Origin: Selaginella moellendorffii
Lineage: Eukaryota; Streptophyta; Lycopodiopsida; Selaginellales; Selaginellaceae
Length of the DNA stretch: 64,000 nt
NCBI RefSeq assembly: GCF_000143415.4
Contig: NW_003314343.1
Location: 36,317 to 100,316, forward strand
Direction: 5' to 3'
Positions within the stretch are counted from its first letter, which is position 1; each line of letters opens with the position of its first letter. Under the pieces are notes generated by a model. It worked only from the letters and a program-made list of their open reading frames with translations. It made no database searches and was not told the origin of the DNA. Of the stretch, positions 8,641 to 19,311 are shown piece after piece. A program made the translations under genes and the position numbers.

Positions 8641-11600
8641 TCTAGAATACCGTCAAAGAAATAACTCCAGAAAAAGTTCACGGTATTCACAAATGCACCA
8701 ACTTAAATGAGTTAGGGTAACCTTTTTGTCTAACGCGGATGTGCTACCAACTCAAACACCTTCCAGCCGTCACCGACAAAGAAATGACCAATGGAGTTAG
8801 CCACCCTTGTTGCTTTGGGTGTCACTTAGCTTACAAAAGTGTGATATGCCCCTGCCCATAGGTGGCATAGAAGCCAAAGGCCCCAACCCTCATGAGCAAA
8901 GAAACCATACCCATTAGTAAAGTTTAGATAGACTACTGTAAACAGGTAGTTAGAGTTGTTTACACGGTCATGCCCTTTGTAACGAAATAAGGAACATCGA
9001 CAGAGAAGCGGGTGATGTGACCAATCGACAGTAGATACCCCATGACTAGAGATTTCACCATGCACATGAAATGCCGAAGCCAATCTGCCTATACTGGCCC
9101 AAACTCAAAGATCAATAATTGAATAATATCAAAGTCATAAATAATGATATCTTAGAGACTTAAGTATTAGTGATTAAATCTTAGATTAGAACACAAAAGT
9201 ATTCCAAGTAAGTTATCATTCGATAAACCAGTAGTAGAGGAACCACCAAGATCACTATAAGTGGAAAACATAGGATTCACCATCCAACAAAATTTAATAG
9301 TTAGTGTATCATCAAGGACACTCAATAACAAAACATAATTATCAAAGATTACAGACAAAATGCCAAACAACTTACGAAAGATAACTCAAAAAATATAAAG
9401 TATCATTGACTGGCAAGCAAGATGCTCGCGAATGTATCACCCAAAGGTAATAACATTTAATTAATCAAAAGTAGCTTAAGCAACAATCAATAGAATAGAA
9501 TGAATATGGTAAGACCAACAAACACCTATTTATGTCAACTATCACAAAAGCTAATCTGAATAAATCCTGGTCAATAATACCAAGGAACCAAAGATGCTCA
9601 AGCAAGCATTAGCAACATCCTACTGATATCTCAAACCCAAGAGATCAATCATGCTTTATTTCGTTAAAGTGGAACTTATTCAGTAAAGTGGGACATTACT
9701 TAGCATGTGTCCACATGCCATTTCCTAGTACTTAATTAATATTTATTAATATTTCTATCAGTTTTTTAATTTATTTTTTATATTTCACAATATTATAACA
9801 CAAAATCATATGAAAAGTTTTTAATTTATAAATTATAAAGCTAAAACTTCAATTTTTTATTGTTGTTATAAAAATGGCATGTGGCCACACACCATAAGTG
9901 GGATAATGAAAAGTTCCACTTTAACGAAATAAAGCATAATCCAGAACAAACTACAAAGAACATGTGGTATTGCAAAAAAACCATAAGCGATCAAATAGCA
10001 CAATTAACTATCATAAAAGATCATCAATCATCCCATCAATAAAGAAATGTATAATCATTGTTGAAGAAAGAATCTACCATCCCGAAGAACAGCAAATCAC
10101 TCTATACCAACAATAATCAAGCAAAACCCTTGACAAGGATAATCAACTATCCTTGATGATAGTCAATCATCACTAATGATTGCTAAATGCAAACTTCAAC
10201 ATCGAAGCTAATAAGCCAAAATGCGTTCCTTAACAACTTCTAACAAATCGACCACAAGCATGAAAACTCAAGGAACCAAAAGTTCAAAGAAGTCTATAGC
10301 CAAGTCTTGCCTGACAATGATCATGAGTCTCATATGAACCAACTTTTATGATAAAGAAGAAATCATGGTATAACCCACAATATCCTCCTCAACACATCTA
10401 GAAGTCAAACTTCATAATACAAAGCTAATGGAAAGCATACTTGCATCAATCTAAAAGCAAAGCACAACAAAACTATGCTTAACAAGTGATCACTAAACAA
10501 TCCTCATGAATCTATATATAGTAAGACGTAACTCATTTCATAACAAGCACAAGAAGAATCATCAATGATCAATATATTCCAACTCAAATCCAACAAGAAT
10601 TCAAACATTTCAATATTAATCATTAACTCTTCTTCTCGTAAAGTTAGTATAGTCCATGACCAAATCACTTTTCAAGGAAAAGCTCAAAGCTTAACAAATA
10701 ATCTCGTTTATAACACAACTAACTCAAACTTGCCACTCAGCTCGTTTGAACGCTAACATAGTTGCTAACTCGCAAATGCACAAATGCCAATAGCACAAAG
10801 CTATAGCTAAATCATCAACATCGAGACTAATGAAACTTGATATCAATCATGTCAATGACAAGGCATCACTTCAATGCCATCAACACCATAACAAAGTTAG
10901 AAGAAAGTACAAATGAATCACCACTCAAAATTCTATAGCACCTAAGTTAACCAAAGTCGAAGATACTTTACTCAGTATTTGAGACCAATCCTTCAGCAAA
11001 ACTCAGTTACAGATAACACTTCCTCAAGGAGTGAATCACCACATCCAAGACTCCATGAAATCCAACACTACAGACAAAACGTATCTAAATGATATCGACA
11101 GAGATAAAATTGATATGCCTACATAGGAAAACCATGCAAGCCTAATGACACAATTCTCCGCAACACCATCTGATAAAGCAAGCCCACCACTATTAAATCT
11201 TCATTGAGTGAAGCAAGTGTCAAAAGTCCTTGATAAAGTCTACAAGTAATCACTAGTCGCAAAACAACCAACAATCACTTTTTAACTTGTCTTCACAAAA
11301 CCCTAACACTAAAATCTTGCCATCGAGTCATATACTTGGCCACCATGAACGTAATACCCTAGATACAAAATAAAGGTTCATAGACAAGCATAAACTAAAT
11401 AACCACTCGAATTCAACTCAACCACAATAAGCTCACTAATGCATTTAGCCAATAACTCTGAGCATGCCTTGAAGAGGCTACTTATACATGATCAACACTC
11501 AATTGAAACTAAAGTGAAGACCATGAGATGGACTCATATCGGTACACAACTTCCTCATAGACAAAACTATAGTACGGGTACCAACATTTCAAACTTAAAC

Positions 11601-13220
11601 AACTAAGGTGGACATTACTATCCTCAGCCAAGGCGTATGGCCACCAAAACCAAATCAAGATTAGTGAGAGCTCACTACTCTCATAGAGTTTAACAAAATG
11701 CAAGGTGCAACTTGCCACCAAACAGAACACTATAGAAGAAAAGCACAAGGGTCACCCTTCTTAGAAAAACACAACGGCCACTTTTCTACACCAACTCCAG
11801 ACTTTATTCAACTCAATTGCCTTATCCCCAAAAGTTAGCATCCCTTTCAGGCCGCATCATACAAACTATCTACTAAGGTCTAAGCTAACTGAAGTCAACT
11901 CCAACTCTTTCACTAGTCTGTACTAGCTTACAAAAACGGAATGGTTTTCGAGCAAAATGATTAATAGATCAGCCATTGGAAAAGTTTAAGAAAATTTATG
12001 GAAAATTTTCCATCCTAGAGAAAGAATGATTCTTAGTCCAGGAATGCAATCTTTCAAGACTCAGTCAACTTCCTCCTACTAACAACTTCACATAAGTTCA
12101 CCTTAACACAAATTCTCAAGGCCCATAGTATGCTTAAGCATCAAACATCTTTGCCTATTTTTCTGACATCCAAAACCGACATCCGTAAAATGCAAAATGA
12201 ACATCTAAGCTTGATCACAAAGACCATATCTCTGGATATCCACATTGTACTAACACTCTTCTTCAACCACCTTCAAGATCTAATGTGAAGTCAAAACACT
12301 AATAAGAAAATGACATAGAAAATCAAGGTCTAAGGAAAATTCCTCATCACTCAAAAAATAAAAATGCCACTTCCACTAACATAAATATTAGTGATGTTAA
12401 TGCCTTAACTACACACTTTTTCCATCCGACAATCTACTCCAAATGCTATGGATAAACCAACAAGCCATAGCAAGTGAATGCTATAACCCTTTCCAAACAC
12501 CTTATGAGCAAACTCAAAGAATTAAGGAACCAACTTAAGCTTAGCATAATGGACCACCATTGAGAATTTAGTCAAAACTATTACAATACTACTATATGTA
12601 AGTAGACTAACTTCACCATCAACCACCTTGGGGTTGATCATCGTTTAACCAAGTAACTTCGTAAACACATTGCTCATTTTCACATAGATATGATATAAAA
12701 CTCACAATAACTTGATCATCAATTGAGCAACACCATGAGCAATGCATATGTCACTACTATAAAGGTTTATGTGAGTATCGAATGTCAAATCGACTTGACA
12801 AAATGCAACATAAATGCCACACTCCACCGATAGAGATTTACAACACCTAACACCACTAACTTTTATTCACAACACGGACAACCTCATACCATTCTCTTTC
12901 TGACCAAACTCAAAGCTAATCCAACACCAAGCTACTCAAGGAGCAATAACAAAGTTCCCTGAAAAAGAATTGAGCATTGTAACCCAAGTCTTCCAATAGC
13001 AAGCCTTTTGTCTAACGCTTCACTACTATCCATCCCATAACTCACCACTTGTAAAACTATTATAACCAACATGCATCAAGATAGGGACTCTTGATTGCAC
13101 AATGTGAATATGGGCAATGAGTCATACCTTGTTGCAAATCATCTCTCCAAGAAAAGAAGATGATTTATGTGTTTGATCCTTTGTCCTTGACGACTCTATT
13201 TTCAGTCTCATAACCTCAAG
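8641..13220. other. AT-rich DNA without recognisable genes
   Basis: Apart from the MITE at 9652-9937, I see only short, stop-rich frames and AT-rich sequence. Nothing resembles a conserved protein, tRNA or known repeat. It may be long-decayed retroelement internal sequence, but that is a guess. Confidence 0.4.
9652..9937. mobile_element. 286-bp MITE related to the large transposon
   Basis: Both ends carry the same 27-bp inverted repeat, starting ATGCTTTATTTCGTTAAAG, flanked by the direct 4-bp repeat AATC (9648-9651 and 9938-9941). Inside one end is TTATTCAGTAAAGTGGGAC, as at the right end of the large element. Inside the other (read inward) is TCATTATCCCACTT, as at its left end. Palindrome copies at about 9700-9721 and 9874-9895 sit just inside each end. 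There is no coding capacity. It is best read as an internally deleted derivative mobilised by the same machinery. Confidence 0.88.
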
Positions 13221-13262
13221 CTTTAGGTTTAGGGTTAGGGTTTAGGGTTTTTAGGGTTTTAG
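13221..13262 (+). repeat. Interstitial telomere-type repeats (TTTAGGG variants)
   Basis: About six imperfect TTTAGGG units directly abut the left end of the PLE inverted repeat at 13263. The plant telomere repeat is TTTAGGG. Confidence 0.9.
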
Positions 13263-14371
13263 GCACTGCCATAACTAGAGAGTGTGGGTGTTGCTGTGGA
13301 GGCGAGTTTCTTCCCAAGCCATAGTGTTGGGTTCGTTCGTGGAGTGGGGTGTTGTTGTGGTGCTGTGAGGGCTGCATCTCTTGTCCTCTGGGAGGTGAAG
13401 GTGGTTTCTGGTTCTGAGTTGGCTGGTGTTGTTGGGCTGCTGGAGGAGGTCGTGGTGTAGTCTGGCGCCCTCGGCCGCTTGGCCAGTTCGGTTGGGACCG
13501 TGGGGGTCAACCATTTCCTCAAGACTGGCATTGGCCACCTCTGCCAGTCATGGCTGGCTGGGAACCAAGCACGGTTGGAGATTGCCGGTGCAAGGGACCC
13601 CTTGAAGAAAAACCCGGGGCATCGGAATGGGTGGGAGGAGTCCCAGTAACCACATTCTGCCCCTGCTCGTTTCCCTGCCGTCCATGGGTAACGTCACATT
13701 CACCACTGGGGAGGGCAACCTTGCGTGTCTTTGAAGAGCCTGCTTCACGTATGTGGGGTGAGGTATCCGTCCTTTGCTGTGGTTTGCCTTGTGATCTGGT
13801 GCCTCTGCCAGCATCTTTGTGGTGTTGTCTCGGAATTCCATGCTCCCTCTCCTTCCACATCTTGTCAAAGCAGCTCTGGACAAGCATCTTCACAGTGTCT
13901 TCCTTTGGCAGTGTCTCCGCCTTGGCTCGTGCAGCATCCTCTGCAGCTTCCCTTTGCTTGTGAGCATTTTCCTTTTTGCTCTCCTCAACTCCATATGCCA
14001 CTGCTCCAATTGCAGTCGCACGTTTGTATTCAGCTATCAACTGATGCTTGCGGGCATTGAGAGTATGTGTGACAGCCTCTCGTTGTGCATTGCCACAAGC
14101 CTGCAAAGCACAGTGAACAAAATCATCCATTCGATCATTAAAACGTTGAGAGAGTCCATGGTTGATGAGATCCGCAAGGGTAGCAGCCTCAGCCTCTCAT
14201 GCCTTGAGCAGAGAATCAAGATGGTCCTTCAAGTATTGTTCGTGGATTGCTTTGATGCTGGCATCAAGAAGTTCCTGACCGTGAGAGGTCACCTCAAGCT
14301 TTGGCACATGAATGCAAAGGTCTTGAGGGAACTGCTTTTTATCACGGAGCTGAGTCAATCTCTTCACAGCC
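13263..14371 (-). pseudogene. Inverted copy of PLE ORF1 (left arm of a 1.1-kb inverted repeat)
   Basis: This is the reverse complement of about 14552-15661 with few differences. It encodes the same Ala/Lys-rich, probably coiled-coil ORF1 region (NARKHQLIAEYKRATAIG, EESKKENAHKQREAAED) followed by a Gln/Pro-rich tail. At the position equivalent to about 15430 it has one extra C (GGTCCCAACC against GGTCCAACC), which keeps the Pro-rich tail in the ORF1 frame; the right arm therefore has a 1-nt loss. It also carries its own in-frame stops near 13510. The spacer between arms is about 180 bp. A fold-back or replication-repair origin is likely. Confidence 0.82.
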
Positions 14372-15710
14372 TGCATTTGTGCTACTGGAAACACTCTTCC
14401 ACAGCAGTTGCCACCTTTCCTTGCCCCTGGCAATGCCCTCACTAGCTCCTCGACTGAGGGACTTGGTAGGCTTGATGAGGCTCTTTCTGCCATCCTTGAA
14501 TGCTCGATCAAGGAATTCATGAACGAGCTCAAGTCTCTGAATCAAGCTCACAAGGCTGTGAAGAGATTGACTCAGCTCCGTGATAAAAAGCAGTTCCCTC
14601 AAGACCTTCGCATTTGTGTGCCAAAGCTTGAGGTGACCTCTCACGGTCAGGAACTTCTTGATGCCAGCATCAAAGCAATCCACGAACAATACTTGAAGGA
14701 CCTTCTTGATTCTCTGCTCAAGGCACGAGAGGCTGAGGCTGCTACCCTTTCGGATCTCATCAACCATGGACTCTCTCAACGTTTTAATGATCGAATGGAT
14801 GATTTTGTTCACTGTGCTTTGCAGGCTTGTGGCAATGCACAACGAGAGGCTGTCACACATACTCTCAATGCCCGCAAGCATCAGTTGATAGCTGAATACC
14901 AACGTGCGACTGCAATTGGAGCAGTGGCATATGGAGTTGAGGAGAGCAAAAAGGAAAATGCTCGCAAGCAAAGGGAAGCTGCAGAGGATGCTGCACGAGC
15001 CAAGGCGGAGACACTGCCAAAGGAAGACACTGTGAAGATGCTTGTCCAGAGCTGCTTTGACAAGATGTGGAAGGAGAGGGAGCATGGAATTCCGAGACAA
15101 CACCACAAAGATGCTGGCAGAGGCACCAGATCACAAGGCAAACCACAGCAAAGGACGGATACCTCACCCCACATACGTGAAGCAGGCTCTTCAAAGACAC
15201 GCAAGGTTTCCCTCCCCAGTGGTGAACGTGACGTTACCCATGGACGGCAGGGAAACGAGCAGGGGCGGAATGTGGTTACTGGGACTCCTCCCACCCATTC
15301 CGATGCCCCGGGTTTTTCTTCAAGGGGTCCCTTGCACCGGCAATCTCCAACCGTGCTTGGTTCCCAGCCAGCCATGACTGGCAGAGGTGGCCAACGCCAG
15401 TCTCGAGGAAACGGTCAACCCCCACGGTCCAACCGAACTGGCCAAGCGGCCGAGGGCGCCAGACTACACCACGACCTCCTCCAGCAGCCCAACAACGCCA
15501 GCCAACTCAGAACCAGAAACCACCTTCACCTCCCAGAGGACAAGAGATGCAGCCCTCACAGCACCACAACAACACCCCACTCCACGAACGAACCCAATGC
15601 TATGGCTTGGGAAGAAACTTGCCTCCACAGCAACGCCCGCACTCTCCAGTTACGGCAGTGCCTGTGGACAGAAAAGGCAAGGCAAAAGTTTCTGGCTACC
15701 CTTGATTGCC
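14372..15710 (+). pseudogene. Penelope-like element ORF1, copy 1 (5' truncated)
   Basis: The reading frame is open from the break at 14372 to 15718, with no proper start codon because the 5' part is missing. The product has helical, charged stretches (LDEALSAILECSIKEFM, KKENARKQREAAEDAARAK) and a basic Gln/Pro-rich tail. It is homologous to the last part of the copy-2 frame near 20760-21085. A 1-nt deletion near 15430 relative to the left arm shifts the tail frame. It precedes the RT frame with an overlap in another frame, so ORF1 and RT were probably separate or frameshift-linked products. The function of this ORF1 is unknown; RNA binding is only a guess from its charge. Confidence 0.72.
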
Positions 15711-17358
15711 CCACATGAAGCTTTACTTCATTTTGCCGGCAATCAAAAAGTTTCCCAGCTAGAAAATAGAGTGGAGATTAGTGCTGTTCACAATCTGTCT
15801 ACTCGCATGTTGAGTGCCGCTGAAAAGCGCCTCCTTGCTCTTGGGCTCTCATTCATTCCTAATCCAGTGCCTCTCACGGCCAAAAAGATTATGGAATGCT
15901 TAGATGACTTTCAACGCTCAGTCCGTCTTCGTCATTTGTTTAAGGACAGCAACAGTCTTATACCAGAGTTTCGGGTTCCCAACCCAAACTTTGATCCTCC
16001 CCCTGCTTCCTGGCACATGGAGTCACGAGTTTCCCGCATTCGAGAGCACCTTCTCCAACGTCTTTCCTGTTGTAAAAGACCTCGATCTTTTCTAAGAGGA
16101 TGGAGACGTGATGCAGTCCTTGCGCTGCGACACGATCATAGTATTGTGATTAAGCCAGCCAACAAAAACCTCGGCATAGTTGTTCTGGACCGCACGTGGT
16201 ACATTCAAGAGGCTATGCGCCAACTCAATGATCCTCTTGTCTACAAGAGAGTTGAGTCGATTCCACATCAACCCATGCATGAGCGCCTCTTTGAACTTCT
16301 CCTGAAGTATAAATCTTGCTCGTGGCTCGACAAGAACACAGCCAAGTACCTCGCCACTTTGCCCTCACCTCCACGTAAAGCTTGTTTGTTGTATTTTCTT
16401 CCGAAAATACACAAGCAGCCAATTCGTGGGAGACCAATTGCTAGCTATGTTGGCTACATTTGGGAGCCACTTGCAAAATGGCTTCACCGCCAACTTTTTG
16501 GCATTCTCCTCCAACAGGAAACCTTTCTTATGGACTCCCACACCCTCCTTCATGATCTTCATAAACAACAGCTCCCAAAAGACTGCCTCCTCTTCACTTT
16601 TGATGTGGAGTCGCTCTACCCGAGCATTCCCACACGAAGGGCTCTATCGCCTCCATAAATTTGTATATAGAAATTTTGGAGATTCAATGCAAGCACGCTT
16701 TATCATGGCTGCTGTAGGACTCATCCTTGAACACAATTATGTTGAGTTCGATGGGAGTTATTTCCTTCAAATCCGAGGCACTGCTATGGGGTCCAACTTT
16801 GCTGTGGTGTATGCTTGCCTTTTTCTTTGTTCCCTCGAGGATGAGTTTAAGGCCACCTCTTCTAAATGGCCAATATATCTTAAGAGATATATTGACGATG
16901 GTGTCGGAATTTGGGATGGATCAAAAGAGAGCTTGGAATGCTGGTTGGCTAGCTATGGAAGCCTCTGCAATTCTATAAAGATCACCTCAGTGATCTCATT
17001 TGAATCTATGGATATTCTAGACATCCATTTTTTCAAAGGCCCACGCTTTGAGAAATGCAGGTGCCTAGACTCCACCACCTTTCAAAAGCCACTAAATGCA
17101 TACCAATATCTTCCATGGAACTCAATGCATCCTCGACACCAAAAGATTGCCTTTATTCGTGCTGAACTTCGGTGTTACCTCCTACGAGAGAGTAACCCTG
17201 AGAGCTTCTGTGCAATTCGCAAGCTTTTCTATACTCGTCTCCGTGCACGTGGATACCCAAGAGCCTTCCTTATTGAAACTTTTTGGACAATCCATTATAC
17301 GAACCGAGATAATGTGCTCTACTCTCCATCACGCAAATCCAGTAGCAATAGTCTGTAG
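15650..17358 (+). pseudogene. Penelope-like reverse transcriptase, copy 1 (one frameshift, no GIY-YIG)
   Basis: PLE-type RT motifs occur in order: NKNLGIVVLDRTWYIQEA, FLPKIHKQPIRGRPIAS, FTFDVESLYPSIPT (first catalytic Asp), RGTAMGSNFAVVYACLFL, YLKRYIDDGVGIW (catalytic YIDD) and MDILDIHFFKG. A frameshift near 16640 separates the first part (to 16658) from the second (to 17358). After the RT, about 80 residues remain with no GIY-YIG endonuclease signature, so this appears to be an endonuclease-lacking PLE, the class known to attach to chromosome ends (established for Athena/Coprina-type elements). Telomere-type repeats near all copies fit that. Confidence 0.85.
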
Positions 17359-17419
17359 GCCCCCCTCATTTTCAAGCTGCCTTATACTCTCCATAGTGCG
17401 GCACTTGATGTGGGGAACG

Positions 17420-17433
17420 CCCTAAACCCTAAA
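17420..17433 (-). repeat. Two telomere-type units (CCCTAAA)
   Basis: CCCTAAACCCTAAA lies about 60 bp after the RT stop of PLE copy 1, in the opposite sense to the repeats at 13221 and 21608. Confidence 0.8.
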
Positions 17434-17554
17434 GACTCACTCCCCAGAGTGATCACATGCTGGACACGGTCCCCAAACCTTGCCTCCCACTTGTTCAGCG
17501 AGACTCCCACCATATGGATAAGCTACCTTGGACTTGCCCAAAGCTACCTCTTGC

Positions 17555-18070
17555 AAAGTCGGAGTGGAATATTCCTGGAATATTCTGATGCTTTGAAATA
17601 ATTTTTGAGGTTAGCTATTAAACATGATGAGGAACAATGCTGCATCCATCACCATTCACAATATACTGCTATGAATAAGCTAAAGTCGGAGTGGAATATT
17701 CCTGGAATATTCTGATGCTTTGAAAAGGTTGGCTATTAAACATGATAAGGAACAATTAGGACGTGCTGCATGGCTGATATCCATCACCATCACCGTTCAC
17801 AATAAATAAGCTTCACACCACTAAGCTTGTTTATTTCCTATTTCAGTCTTTGAAATTTTCAACTTTCTTTGAAATTTCAATTGATTATTATATCTTGTGC
17901 CTTGCACAGTGATGTCATTGAAGTTCACATCTATTCTCTACAAACCAAATTTGAGGGAAATATACTGAGCTAATTAAAATCACCACCACCTCTTCTCTGA
18001 AATTTTTCTGAAATTTCAAGGGACTATCACATCTTGTGCCTTGCACAAAGGTGTCATTAAAACTCATATT
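17555..18070 (+). repeat. Two short tandem duplications upstream of the ribozyme
   Basis: A 127-bp-period duplication (AAAGTCGGAGTGGAATATTC at 17555 and 17682) is followed by a second of about 140-bp period (ATCTTGTGCCTTGCACA at about 17892 and 18032). They are noncoding and probably part of the PLE terminal region. Confidence 0.7.
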
Positions 18071-18282
18071 TTATTTTCTACAAACCAAAATTTGTAGAAA
18101 ATAAACTCATAATAATAGCAATCAATACCACCATCATAATATATAAGATAAGTGGCTAGTGACAACCAAGTCTGTGAGGCTGTTCCTCCAAGCTTGCCTG
18201 CTCACACTCCATCACAAGATCTTTGAAATTCTAAAACAGTTGGATATTTTCAAAGCTTCTTGAATATTCTTAAGGCATCTGG

Positions 18283-18292
18283 GTATAAATAG
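18283..18292 (+). promoter_or_regulatory. TATA box upstream of the hammerhead ribozyme
   Basis: TATAAATAGA matches the plant TATA consensus and lies about 40 bp before the ribozyme at 18325, so transcription could start at or just before it. Inferred from position and sequence only. Confidence 0.55.
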
Positions 18293-18324
18293 AGGAAAAG
18301 AGGGGCTAGGTTAGACCATTTTCA

Positions 18325-18387
18325 TGGCGACTACACCCGGCTGATGAGTCCCAAAAAGGACGAAACCGGTCTCGGGTTGTCATGCCA
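18325..18387 (+). ncRNA. Hammerhead ribozyme (type I, PLE-associated)
   Basis: The conserved core is complete. CTGATGA is at 18341-18347. Helix II is GTCC/GGAC (18348-18351, 18358-18361) with loop CAAAAA. GAAA is at 18362-18365. Helix III is the minimal ACC/GGT (18365-18370). C18371 is the predicted cleavage-site residue. Helix I pairs ACCCGG (18335-18340) with TCGGGT (18372-18377) and extends through an internal loop to GAC/GTC and TGGC/GCCA. A three-pair helix III is typical of the minimal hammerheads known in Penelope-like elements and retrozymes, which are thought to act as dimers. Confidence 0.9.
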
Positions 18388-19018
18388 ATGTATTTCCTTT
18401 CCCTTTAGTGAATTTTTCATTATAAATTTTCTCTAGTTTTTCCTCTTATCTCAGATTGCCATAGCTGATCTCTAGCATTCTTGAGTTCCACTGGATCAAG
18501 CAATGTGGAGTGCTTTTGGCTAATTGCAATTCCAAAATCCTAAACACTTTCTAGCTCAAAAGCATCAAAGAGGCTTCACAAGCCCCACTTTGTTGCAAAA
18601 AGCATTCCTAAATCAGCTCTTCCATTCTCCAATTCATTTTACTTATTCATTGTCTCTGTTAGATCAAGTTCCAGGATTACATCTGTTGCTGCTAGATCGC
18701 TGGATTGCCAGAAAGTCCCAAATCACCAGATTGCAACGAGTATTGGATCATGGCCAGGAACGAAGAGTAAGTAGAAAGTGCCATGCACTATGGTGCACAG
18801 AACACCATGGGGGATGACGCTGCCAAACAGCACCGCCATTGTGCTATTGCACTAAGTGGTTTGTTTGGCACTAACCCCAGCGAACGTGCTAATAATCCAG
18901 CTCTTTATGGGACGCCCAAAAAAGGAGCCCTGCGGCTGCCACCAGCACTGCCAGCAGAGAATCAGCCCACTGGATCTCAATCTAGAGCCTCCACATGGAG
19001 TCTAGGGCTACAAAGAAC

Positions 19019-19205
19019 GGGTGTAACTTAGTCAAGGATCTCCTGCTCTCAACCTTGACCGTCTGGAGGCTTGAGGGTGGATTTCTTGCACTAGTTCCTT
19101 GTGAAGAATTTATGGGTGTAACTCAGAGAAGGATCTCCTGCTCTTCTGCTGACCGTCTGGAGGCTTAAGAACAGATTTCTTTCACTAGCTCCCCATGAAG
19201 GATGA
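19019..19205 (+). repeat. 95-bp-period tandem duplication in PLE leader
   Basis: Two diverged units begin GGGTGTAACT at 19019 and 19114; each contains AAGGATCTCCTGCTC and GACCGTCTGGAGGCTT. They lie between the ribozyme and the copy-2 ORF1 start at 19312. The stretch 18388-19018 is leader-like with no convincing protein. Confidence 0.7.
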
Positions 19206-19311
19206 AACGTGGATCTACACTCTCACCAAATGGCTTCATTACGATATTTCTTCTTAGGGATCTCAATCCCTTACACTTTCTGCTAGCTGTGACGGTCTGT
19301 GAGTAGTAGGC

